NCBI GenBank assembly: GCA_938034165.1
Contig: CALHKP010000073.1
Span: 1-31,690 of the forward strand
From: an uncultured Clostridia bacterium
GTDB taxonomy: Bacteria > Bacillota > Clostridia > Peptostreptococcales > Anaerovoracaceae
Length of the DNA stretch: 31,690 bases
Direction of reading: 5' to 3'
Under the pieces are notes generated by a model that did not search any database, was not told the DNA's origin, and saw nothing but the letters and a program-made list of their open reading frames with translations. Below, in pieces: positions 6,328 through 14,229 of this stretch. The first letter of the stretch is position 1. Every line of letters begins with the position of its first letter. Made by a program: the position numbers and the translations under genes.

Positions 6328-9300
6328 GTGAGACAGAAAAATTTTAGAAAGCACATTGCAATCCTGCTTTCTGTCTTCATGATTTTCTCAGCTTTCAGCG
6401 GCAGCTTTGCTTTTGCAAACACACCGTCTGCAAAGTCAGCGGAAAAGACGATTTCATCGGCGGCAGATTTCCCTGCGGAAATTTCGGCAGGCGAAACCTA
6501 TGTACTGGCAAAAGATATCGATCTTTCGGAAGGAAGCGTGAAGCAGATAAACAGTCTGGCGGGAATACTGGACGGAAAAGGACACACAGTTACCTTGGAC
6601 GGAAAGGCTCTTGCAGACAACGTTAGCGGAACCATCAGAAACCTTGGCGTAACAACTAAGTCAGGGGAAAAGGTTTCATCTGATAAGGAAAACGGAAGTA
6701 TAGCCATGACACTTTCCGGAACTATCCAGAGCTGTTTTTCGACAGCATATGTATATCATACAGGATGGTTTACTCCGGGAGGACTTGTAGGAAAACTGGA
6801 AAGTACGGGTTACATACTTAACTCATGGTTTGCAGGTACTGTAGTTGACAATATGAACTTGCCGGGAAATGGTATCGTATACGGCAGAAGTGACAATATC
6901 AGAAACTGCGTTGCTACAAACGGAGATACCCCTAATGGCAAAAACTGCAAAAAAGTTACACTTGCAGAACTGAACCAAGATGACACAATCGCACTTCTGA
7001 ATACAGAAATGGATTCAGAATCAGGACTTATCTGGGAAAAATCTGAAGGAACATATCCGGTACTGAAGGGCGGCAAAGTTGTTGTAGACAAAACAAAGCT
7101 TGAAAGCCTGATAAAAGAAGCAGAAACAAAGAAGGCTGAAGACTACGAAGAAGCAAGCTGGAAAACATTTGAAAAAGCCCTTGCAGATGCAAAAAAAGTA
7201 AATGCTGATGCAGATGCAAAGGCAAAAGATGTTATGGCAGCAGAATCAGCTCTGAGCGATGCTATGTCAAAGCTGGAAAAGAAGGCAGTCACAGAAACAG
7301 TGAAACTTCCGGCCGACGCAAAAGAAATCGCAAGCGCTGATGATCTTGAGAAAATCGGTGACGATCCTAAATATCCTGCAAACGGCGCATACAAGCTGAC
7401 TGCAGACATAAAGATTACAAAAGCAAACATGTTCATCGGCTTTGTTGACTTTGATGGTATCTTTGACGGACAGGGCCATACAGTAACATTTGAAAACGGA
7501 AATCCGATGTTTAACAGCATCAAGAAAAACGGCGTTGTGCAGAACCTGCACCTGACAGGAACTCTGACAAGCGGCGGCGCAGTTGCAAGAAACCGTCTTT
7601 ACGGCACAATCGTAAACTGCTACACAGATGTAAGCTCGAGCAACGGCTCAGGCTTTGCCTCAAGACTGGACGGCGGCTCACTGGCAAACTGCTACTCAGC
7701 CAGCGATGCCAAGGACGGTCCTTTGTTCAAGGCCTACGAAGAGAAGGGTACAATGACAAATGTTTACTGGGTAAACAACCTGAAAAACCCTGAAATTCCG
7801 GATACTGTCAAGCAGAAAAATGTAAAAGCCATGACAGAAGAGGCTATGCAGACAAAAGACTTTGTTAAGCTTCTGAACGAAAACGGAGGCAAATACGCAT
7901 CCCAGTGGGGACAGAGCGCAAAGACAGGTTATCCGTACTTCGGAGAAGACCAGGACTACAATCCGGAAGCGACACCACTTCCAATTGAAAAGAACAAATA
8001 CCAGGTAGTATTTACACCTGAATTTGGCGATAAATTCGAAGTAGAAGACCAGAGAATCGACCTTTCACCGGACGAAGTAAGCGTACCGGGAAATATTGCA
8101 GGCTCATTTTCGCTAAAGGGCGTTCCCGAAGGCAAGAAGGTTGAGTGGTCATATCAGGAAGTTAAACCGGCAGGCTCAATCATGGTTGGAGCAGATCAGG
8201 GTGATATCCGTATCGACTCAGCCGGAAGAGCAATCGTTACTGCAAGCATTGACGGCGAAATCGTTGCAGCGGTAAGAGTAAATGCCACAGCAAAGAAAAT
8301 CGAAGAAATCAAACTTCTGATAGACGGAAAAGATGTTACAAACGGAACACTCAAGGTAGCGGGCTCCGAAATGAAGAGCATCAAAGTTCAGGCAAGATAT
8401 GAAGGCGAAAAAACTTTCAGAGATGTTTCTTCTAACAGATTCACATATGTTGCAGCAGACAGAAATATGGTTGACTACGTTTCAACATCAAACGAATTCA
8501 GCTTTAGACAGCCGGGAACAGATACAATCACAGTAACATCGATTTCCGATACAAGCAAAAAAGCAACAGTTAAGGTAACTTCTTCTTACGTTGCGGTAAA
8601 GAGCGTAAAACAGACAATCGGGGCAAAACAGGTAATTCACGGAATTAATGCAAACAGCTATGACAAAAAAGCGTATAACCCAATCTACGCAGGAGTTGTG
8701 GTTTTACCTGAAAATGCAAGTAATAAGAGAGATTACACAATCACAAGTTCAGATCCAAAGGTTGCGAACTTCACAAGCAGCATGGTTAACGGATACGTTC
8801 CTTACAGAGCAGGAAAGACAACTTTCACAGTTCTGCTGAACGATAAAGATCCTTATACAGAAAAAATAAATGTTGTAACAAGCTCAACAGATGTAACATT
8901 TACATACGAAAATCCGATTACAAAAATCGAAGTTCCTGAAAACATCGAGATGGAAAGCTTCTCAGAAAAGGCACTGGACATCAAGTTTACAGGAGAAAAA
9001 TCAAATTACAGCGTTTCCGATACAGAAATGGAATGGTCATACAGCAAAGACGGTATCGTAAAAATCGTAGCGAAACCTGACAGCGGCCAGTTCTTCAGCA
9101 TCTGGAAAAAAGGCGACGCCTTCAGCGAAAGCGATGCAGACTACGGAATGGCCGTAACTACTCCATATTTCAGCATCAAATCAATGAAAGAAGGCACAGT
9201 AACTGTAACAGGAACACCTGTAGACCAAACAAAGGGTCTCAAGCCTGTTAAGTTCACAGTAACAGTAAAAGGCGGACAGGCGCCTGCCGTTGACACAGAT

Positions 9301-11499
9301 GCTCTGGTAAAACAGGGACTTGCAAGTGCAAATGTTTACCTGTCATCAGCAGTAAACAAAGGTCTTGCATACGATTCAGAATGGGTTGTATTCACTCAAC
9401 TTAGAGCAGGCAAAAACCTGACAGATGCAGAAAAAGAAGCATACTACGCATCAGCATCAGACAGAGTGAAAAAATGGAGCGCAGCTCAGAAACCAACAGA
9501 TATCGAAAGAGTTGCATTGGCAATGTCAATCCTTGGATATGATATCACAGATATCGAAGGTGTAAACCTGGCAGAAATGATTTATAATCATCCAAACCTG
9601 CAGTCAGGTTCAAACGAACTGGCATACGCTTTGCTTGCTCTTGATGAAAGAAACACAGAGGTGCCAAAGGATGCAAGATTCACAAGAGAAACTATGGTTT
9701 CAGAACTTCTGTCTTTCCAGAACAAGGACGGCGGATTTGCTCTGAACAAAGAAGCTTCCGGCTCAAGTGTTGATATGACTGCTATGGTTCTTCAGGCCCT
9801 TGCTCCATATACAGGAGACAAGAAGGTTGAAGAGGCAGTAAACAAAGCAGTTTATTATCTGAAATCAAAGCAGAATTCAGACCACGGTTACGTAAATGCA
9901 GAATCAGATGCACAGGTTCTCCTTGCACTGACAAGCCTGGGAATCGATCCGCTGGACGAAAACAACGGATTCTGCAACTCATACAGCAACCTGATTACAA
10001 GCCTTATGAAATATCACGTCGATGGTCAGGGCTTTGTTCATACAATCGGCGGCAACGTAAATGCAATGGCAAGCATTCAGGCAGCACAGGCACTGGAATC
10101 ATATAGCAGATTCAAGGCAGGCAAAAACATTTACTGGAACCTGAGCGACATGAACTTTGATGCAGCTACAGTAAAAACAGAACTGCCGGCAATAGCTGAC
10201 GGAAAAGATAAGGCGGCTGCAGAACTGAGCGAAAAAGATGCTTCGGAACTTGCGGCTTCAGCAGCTTCAAAGAAAGCTAAAAAAGCAGTAATCGATGTAA
10301 CAGGAGCAAAGGGAACAGAAACAGAAATCACAATTCCTGCTTCACTTATTGAAAAACTGAACAAAGAAACTGCAGCAGAACTTGAAATCGACAGAAACGA
10401 TGTTTCACTTCACTTTGACAGAAGTCTTCTAGCAAACCTCGAAGGCGCAGTGAAGAATAAGCTGAGAATCCGACTTGTTGAGGATGCACTGACTGCAGAG
10501 CAGAAGGAAATCCTTGCAGGAGCAGGTTTAGATGAAAAAGCAGTAAAGGGCTACAGAGTAGAACTTTATGCTGATAATGCAAAGGACCCAATGGGTGATA
10601 TTTCACCTGAAACGCTTTCAGTTGAAATTCCTGTTTCTTCAGACCTTACAAAACCTGCAGCGGTTAGCTTTGATAGCGATAACAGAGTATCCCTTCTGAA
10701 CGGATTTGTTTTCGGAGAGGATTCAGACCGCTACATGGTGAAGACTTCTAAGGCTGAAACATTTGCAGTAATCGAAAAAGAACAGGCAGATACTTTGATT
10801 AAGAATCAGGGAACTGAAAAACCGGGCAAGAAAATTACGGTGAAATTCAGCTTGTACGGAGACAGCTGTCACGGGGATGACGGAACTGTTCATACAATGG
10901 CAGCCGGAAATCTTACAAAATGGATCGGTGAAAAAGAAGTTACTGTAACAGAAGGATCAACTGTAAAAGACGTTCTGGAAACAGCACTCAATGGCAGCGG
11001 ATACGAAGCTACATACAGATTCAATGGTTCATATGTAAGCGCTATTACAACTCCTGACGGAGATGTTCTTGAAGAATTCGGCAATGGAATAAATTCAGGA
11101 TGGAAGTATGCCGTAAACGGCAAATATCCTGACCTAAGTCTGGATACTCAGGTTGTTTCAGAAAACGACGTAATTATTTGGCACTACACAGATGACTACA
11201 CACAGGAAAAAGAACCTGTAGTGGCACCTGTAGAAAAGCCGGGCGAAACAGATAAACCGGTAACACCACCTGAAGGCGGAGATAATACCGGCGGAGGCAA
11301 TAACGGCGGAAACGCAGGAACAGATAACTCCGGCAATGCAGGTTCAAATACAGGCTCAAACGGAAGCCAGAACAACCAGAAACCGTCAAACGGAAATGCA
11401 GCACAGACAGGGGACAGCACAGATATGAAACTTCCTGTACTGCTTATTGCAGTATGCGGACTCGGTGCAATCGCACTGCGCAGAAAAAACAACGCATAA
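6328..11499 (+). CDS. Riboswitch-controlled transcobalamin-like surface protein (DUF4430)
   Basis: This 1723-residue secreted protein starts at GTG after GAAAGGA (6314-6320). A signal peptide (about 1-30) precedes two beta-helix regions with GLUG-like repeats (about 40-250 and 330-540). A FIVAR-like helical segment (about 252-321) separates them. Ig-like strands run to about 988. Residues 990-1270 form a helical repeat domain with DGGF (1134-1137), DHGYV and GQGFV turns, like the alpha/alpha barrel of prenyltransferase and transcobalamin families. After a mixed linker, residues about 1501-1625 match DUF4430, the transcobalamin-like C-terminal domain: GDSCHGDDG near 1511, SGWKYAVNG near 1592, IIWHYTDDYT near 1618. 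A Gly/Asn linker, QTGD (1693-1696), a hydrophobic helix and RRKNNA form a wall-sorting tail. Barrel plus DUF4430 under B12 control suggests corrinoid capture; that function is inferred. Confidence 0.88.
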   Translation: MRQKNFRKHIAILLSVFMIFSAFSGSFAFANTPSAKSAEKTISSAADFPAEISAGETYVLAKDIDLSEGSVKQINSLAGILDGKGHTVTLDGKALADNVSGTIRNLGVTTKSGEKVSSDKENGSIAMTLSGTIQSCFSTAYVYHTGWFTPGGLVGKLESTGYILNSWFAGTVVDNMNLPGNGIVYGRSDNIRNCVATNGDTPNGKNCKKVTLAELNQDDTIALLNTEMDSESGLIWEKSEGTYPVLKGGKVVVDKTKLESLIKEAETKKAEDYEEASWKTFEKALADAKKVNADADAKAKDVMAAESALSDAMSKLEKKAVTETVKLPADAKEIASADDLEKIGDDPKYPANGAYKLTADIKITKANMFIGFVDFDGIFDGQGHTVTFENGNPMFNSIKKNGVVQNLHLTGTLTSGGAVARNRLYGTIVNCYTDVSSSNGSGFASRLDGGSLANCYSASDAKDGPLFKAYEEKGTMTNVYWVNNLKNPEIPDTVKQKNVKAMTEEAMQTKDFVKLLNENGGKYASQWGQSAKTGYPYFGEDQDYNPEATPLPIEKNKYQVVFTPEFGDKFEVEDQRIDLSPDEVSVPGNIAGSFSLKGVPEGKKVEWSYQEVKPAGSIMVGADQGDIRIDSAGRAIVTASIDGEIVAAVRVNATAKKIEEIKLLIDGKDVTNGTLKVAGSEMKSIKVQARYEGEKTFRDVSSNRFTYVAADRNMVDYVSTSNEFSFRQPGTDTITVTSISDTSKKATVKVTSSYVAVKSVKQTIGAKQVIHGINANSYDKKAYNPIYAGVVVLPENASNKRDYTITSSDPKVANFTSSMVNGYVPYRAGKTTFTVLLNDKDPYTEKINVVTSSTDVTFTYENPITKIEVPENIEMESFSEKALDIKFTGEKSNYSVSDTEMEWSYSKDGIVKIVAKPDSGQFFSIWKKGDAFSESDADYGMAVTTPYFSIKSMKEGTVTVTGTPVDQTKGLKPVKFTVTVKGGQAPAVDTDALVKQGLASANVYLSSAVNKGLAYDSEWVVFTQLRAGKNLTDAEKEAYYASASDRVKKWSAAQKPTDIERVALAMSILGYDITDIEGVNLAEMIYNHPNLQSGSNELAYALLALDERNTEVPKDARFTRETMVSELLSFQNKDGGFALNKEASGSSVDMTAMVLQALAPYTGDKKVEEAVNKAVYYLKSKQNSDHGYVNAESDAQVLLALTSLGIDPLDENNGFCNSYSNLITSLMKYHVDGQGFVHTIGGNVNAMASIQAAQALESYSRFKAGKNIYWNLSDMNFDAATVKTELPAIADGKDKAAAELSEKDASELAASAASKKAKKAVIDVTGAKGTETEITIPASLIEKLNKETAAELEIDRNDVSLHFDRSLLANLEGAVKNKLRIRLVEDALTAEQKEILAGAGLDEKAVKGYRVELYADNAKDPMGDISPETLSVEIPVSSDLTKPAAVSFDSDNRVSLLNGFVFGEDSDRYMVKTSKAETFAVIEKEQADTLIKNQGTEKPGKKITVKFSLYGDSCHGDDGTVHTMAAGNLTKWIGEKEVTVTEGSTVKDVLETALNGSGYEATYRFNGSYVSAITTPDGDVLEEFGNGINSGWKYAVNGKYPDLSLDTQVVSENDVIIWHYTDDYTQEKEPVVAPVEKPGETDKPVTPPEGGDNTGGGNNGGNAGTDNSGNAGSNTGSNGSQNNQKPSNGNAAQTGDSTDMKLPVLLIAVCGLGAIALRRKNNA

Positions 11500-11550
11500 A
11501 AAGTATTGAGAAAGAACAAGAAAAGATTATTACAATAAAAAAGTAACGAA

Positions 11551-11630
11551 AAAACAGCAGTCAAAATGATAGGTCTCCGGTTTACCGGCAAATCGGTAAG
11601 GAGAGTTCCTATCAAAAGGGCTGCTGTTTT
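11551..11630 (+). terminator. Nested multi-stem hairpin between the two surface-protein genes
   Basis: Four perfect stems nest in one element: AAAACAGCAG with CTGCTGTTTT (11551-11560/11621-11630), TGATAGG with CCTATCA (11567-11573/11608-11614), TCTCC with GGAGA (11574-11578/11600-11604), and TTACCG with CGGTAA (11582-11587/11594-11599). A 6-by-6 interior loop separates the outer two. The outer arm ends in TTTTG, so termination of the upstream gene is the simplest role. A structured RNA or regulator target is possible. Confidence 0.6.
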
Positions 11631-11691
11631 GTTATAACTGCTGCATTTATAAATCAATTATATTACAAAGCATGTATACATGGAAAACCCC

Positions 11692-11719
11692 TTGAATTTA
11701 AAAAACAAAGTGTTACAAT
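11692..11719 (+). promoter_or_regulatory. Promoter of the pilin-like gene
   Basis: TTGAAT (11692-11697) and TACAAT (11714-11719) are separated by 16 bp, with TG at 11711-11712 as an extended -10. The resulting leader of about 124 nt contains a GTACAA/TTGTAC hairpin (11755-11776). Confidence 0.6.
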
Positions 11720-11849
11720 GTGTAATTGAGATTTGAAGATGTGTATTCACATAAGTACAACGCGAAAACTTTGTACGGAGAAAAAAACAAAAAAGTCAAT
11801 CAATTTAAAGCGAACAGATTTGTGTGTTAAAGAGAGAAGGAGAGTTAAA

Positions 11850-13268
11850 ATGAGACGCAAAATCGGAAGATTTATGGTGGTATTTGTTGCAGTATGCATG
11901 TTTGTTTTTTCAAGCGTAAATGTGCACGCAGTATCGGTTGGATTTGAAAAAAGCGGAACTATTACAGTGAACACCGGCGGCAGAGATGTGACCGGACAGA
12001 AATTCCTTATTTACAAGGTGATGAGTCAGAAAACAGACGGAGATAAGGTTACTTACAGCCCTGTAAGCGAATTTGAGGATTTCTTTGCTGAGAAGAACCT
12101 GACAGATAACAAGGCAGCACTGAAATATCTGGAGAAAACTCATGTCAGAAGAGATCTTCAGGCAGATGCCAGAGAATACATTTCGAAATATGAAGTAAAG
12201 GTACAGGAAAGCCTGAAAGGGGAAAACCTGGTGAGAGCATATACAACACCTGAACTTGATTTTGGTGTTTATGCAGTTGTTCCTGAAAACGAGGAATATG
12301 GCGTGATGTTCGTAAAAGTGGATACTTCAGATGAGAACGTTTACCTGGCAGGAAATGAACCGGGAATCACAAAAGTTGTTGACGGCAAGAACTGGGAATG
12401 CGTTCAGATTGGGCAGAAGCTGAAGTTTAAGGTTACATCATCTGTACCAAACATGGGAGATGCAGCAAGCTACACATTCAGAATAGAAGATACTATGTCA
12501 GAAGCATTGAATCTGTCAAAGGATACTCTTAACCTGGCAGTCAGCATCGGCGATAAAAAGCTGGAAGAAGGCACAGATTACACTGTTGAAATAAAAGACA
12601 GACTTCTGAAAATCGATTTTATCAATTTTGTTCAGTACAAGGCTGATTTTGGCGAAACAATCAGAGTTAAATACGAAACAGCGCTTAACGAACAGGCAAA
12701 CACAAGGGATGCAGTTGCAAACAAATCAAATGTATATTACGGTGAAAGCAGTGACAGCGTGCAGGCCGGAATTCCTGCAAGCGTTAATTTGAGAACCGCA
12801 GATTTGAAAATCAATGCAACAGATGAACCGGGCGTTGGCCTTGCAGGAGCAACTTTTGAACTTCATGAAGGCAAAGATGTTTACGGAGAAATAGTTAAGG
12901 TTGCAAAGGTAGAAGAGGGCAAATACAAGGTTTGCAGCGCAGAGAATAAGGAAGCCGTAACAGAAATGACTTCCGGTGAGGACGGTAAGATTGTTGTGGA
13001 AGGCGTTGGTGCAGGAGATTACTCTGTAATGCAGACAGGCGCACCTGATAACTTTGATGCAAAAACAAAGACTGCAACAACTCACATTGACGCATCATCA
13101 ACAGACAAAGGTTTCAAGATGACAGTAACAGGAAACAGCGTTAAGATGGTAAGCGCAGCGCAGAAAATCAGCGAAAAAGGCAAAATCATGATTGGCGCTG
13201 TAGTAGTGGCAGTTCTGATTGGACTTGGATATATGGCATATTCAGCAAGAAAAAAGAGCAAGAAATAG
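11850..13268 (+). CDS. Secreted pilin-like protein with isopeptide (D2) and Cna-B domains
   Basis: The start at ATG 11850 follows AAGGAG and gives 472 residues with a clear signal peptide (about 1-27, ending VNVHA). An upstream in-frame ATG at 11733 would place a charged stretch before the signal and is unlikely. An N-terminal beta domain carries the pilin-like FLIYKV Lys. Residues about 184-283 match the fimbrial isopeptide D2 fold (VQIGQKLKFKV...YTFRIEDTMSEAL...IRVKYETALNEQA). Residues about 319-421 match a Cna-B/SpaA repeat (GVGLAGATFELHEG). The protein ends in one membrane helix and ARKKSKK but has no LPXTG-like motif before it. It may be a membrane-held surface protein or an atypical pilin. 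No sortase gene is nearby. Confidence 0.82.
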   Translation: MRRKIGRFMVVFVAVCMFVFSSVNVHAVSVGFEKSGTITVNTGGRDVTGQKFLIYKVMSQKTDGDKVTYSPVSEFEDFFAEKNLTDNKAALKYLEKTHVRRDLQADAREYISKYEVKVQESLKGENLVRAYTTPELDFGVYAVVPENEEYGVMFVKVDTSDENVYLAGNEPGITKVVDGKNWECVQIGQKLKFKVTSSVPNMGDAASYTFRIEDTMSEALNLSKDTLNLAVSIGDKKLEEGTDYTVEIKDRLLKIDFINFVQYKADFGETIRVKYETALNEQANTRDAVANKSNVYYGESSDSVQAGIPASVNLRTADLKINATDEPGVGLAGATFELHEGKDVYGEIVKVAKVEEGKYKVCSAENKEAVTEMTSGEDGKIVVEGVGAGDYSVMQTGAPDNFDAKTKTATTHIDASSTDKGFKMTVTGNSVKMVSAAQKISEKGKIMIGAVVVAVLIGLGYMAYSARKKSKK

Positions 13269-13335
13269 CTCGAAAAAGTAAATAACGGCCGACAGGATAA
13301 GAGCTTGAGAGGCAACGGCAAAAAAGATATGAACA

Positions 13336-13386
13336 CACCCCCTGGGTAGGAAACACAATATGTACTTCCTGCAGGGGGTGTTTTTT
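13336..13386 (+). terminator. Intrinsic terminator of the pilin-like gene
   Basis: CACCCCCTG (13336-13344) pairs with CAGGGGGTG (13372-13380), with AGGAA/TTCCT inside, followed by six Ts. It also reaches the stop codon of the convergent GntR gene and could act weakly for it. Confidence 0.9.
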
Positions 13387-14050
13387 ATTTGGTGCCGATT
13401 TGACCTATGGAGTCAAGCTTTGCGTCTTCTTTGTTCCAGTGGATGTTTCTGAGGAACTCTTCCAGGCCTTGCGCATCTTTTTCTTTGAAGAGTTCAATCA
13501 TGTGGGCGTGCTGAACATTTGCATTGTGCAGAGATTTTGCAGCATTGTCCGGATCCTCAAAAAAGTAATATTTTCTGATGAAGTTATTCTTGAGCTTTTG
13601 CATCAGCGGAGGAAGTTCTACATTAGGGCAGAGTTCAAGATAGACATCATGAAACTCTACTTGCAGCTGATAATATTTATCAAAGAGCCCTTGACTTATT
13701 GCCGCATCCATTGATTCTACAAGAAACTGCATCTTAGCAATTTCATTTTCGTTGACAAACGGACAGGCGAGTGCTGCGGCACGACCGTCAAGTGTGCCTA
13801 TGATTTCGTAGAGATCCTTAGCTTTCTCAACCGAGAGAAATTTTACCCTAAAGCCTTTTCTTGGGATATTGTCAAGATATCCATCTGATGATAGCTGAAT
13901 CAAAGCTTCTCTTACAGGAGTCTTACTGATGTTCAAAGCTTTTTCTATCTGAGCTTCGGAAATTTTGTCACCCGGGGACAGAGAACCTTTGTTGATTTCA
14001 TCGGATATGTAATTGTAAACATGATCTTTTAAAGATAGATATTTTTCCAT
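13385..14050 (-). CDS. GntR-family (FadR/FCD) transcriptional regulator
   Basis: This 221-residue regulator has an N-terminal winged helix-turn-helix. It shows the signatures INKGSLSPGDKISEAQIEKAL and ISKTPVREALIQLSSDGYL, then the wing IPRKGFRV (about residues 18-68). A C-terminal all-helical FCD ligand domain has scattered His and Asp residues (EFHDVYLEL, NVQHAHMIELF) at typical metal/ligand positions. FCD regulators usually sense small carboxylates or amino-acid-related molecules. The ribosome site GTGAGG precedes ATG by several bases. It is divergent from the guanidino-enzyme operon and likely controls that operon and itself through sites in the shared 179-bp gap. Confidence 0.92.
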   Translation of the reverse strand: MEKYLSLKDHVYNYISDEINKGSLSPGDKISEAQIEKALNISKTPVREALIQLSSDGYLDNIPRKGFRVKFLSVEKAKDLYEIIGTLDGRAAALACPFVNENEIAKMQFLVESMDAAISQGLFDKYYQLQVEFHDVYLELCPNVELPPLMQKLKNNFIRKYYFFEDPDNAAKSLHNANVQHAHMIELFKEKDAQGLEEFLRNIHWNKEDAKLDSIGQIGTK

Positions 14051-14069
14051 AAATAAACCTCACAGAACT

Positions 14070-14088
14070 ATTGTATATAACAATCATA
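14070..14088. promoter_or_regulatory. Candidate GntR operator overlapping the regulator's own promoter
   Basis: ATTGT-ATATA-ACAAT (14070-14084) is a perfect 15-bp inverted repeat. On the minus strand it overlaps a TATGAT -10 (14088-14083) that lies 17 bp after a weak TTTATT -35, so binding there would give autorepression. It shares ATTGTATA with the second site at 14186. Confidence 0.5.
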
Positions 14089-14129
14089 TCAAAAAAATAG
14101 GGGGAAATAAAGATTTTTTCGTCAGATGC

Positions 14130-14157
14130 TTGACATTATCAGAAAATTACGTATAAT
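14130..14157 (+). promoter_or_regulatory. Strong promoter of the guanidino-enzyme operon
   Basis: Perfect TTGACA (14130-14135) and perfect TATAAT (14152-14157) are separated by 16 bp. A near-consensus promoter facing a regulator gene suggests that control is by repression. Confidence 0.85.
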
Positions 14158-14185
14158 AACAAATATAAAATATAGTGCATTATAT

Positions 14186-14196
14186 ATTGTATACAC
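14186..14196. promoter_or_regulatory. Candidate second GntR operator in the leader
   Basis: ATTGTATACAC contains the perfect palindrome TGTATACA (14188-14195). It lies about 20 bp downstream of the expected transcription start and shares its left half with the site at 14070, consistent with a roadblock operator. Sequence resemblance alone supports it. Confidence 0.4.
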
Positions 14197-14229
14197 AGAT
14201 AAACAGAAACAATACTAGGAGGTATCAAA

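Noticed and set aside
11196..11657. A 153-residue open frame on the minus strand with hydrophobic stretches and Pro/Ser-rich sequence
   Set aside because: It is antisense to the C-terminal tail of the DUF4430 protein and runs through the nested hairpin. Its composition mirrors the Gly/Asn linker, and it has no ribosome site or recognisable family.
11733..11849. N-terminal extension of the pilin-like protein from ATG 11733
   Set aside because: It would put about 39 charged residues ahead of a classic signal peptide, and the start at 11850 has a strong AAGGAG.
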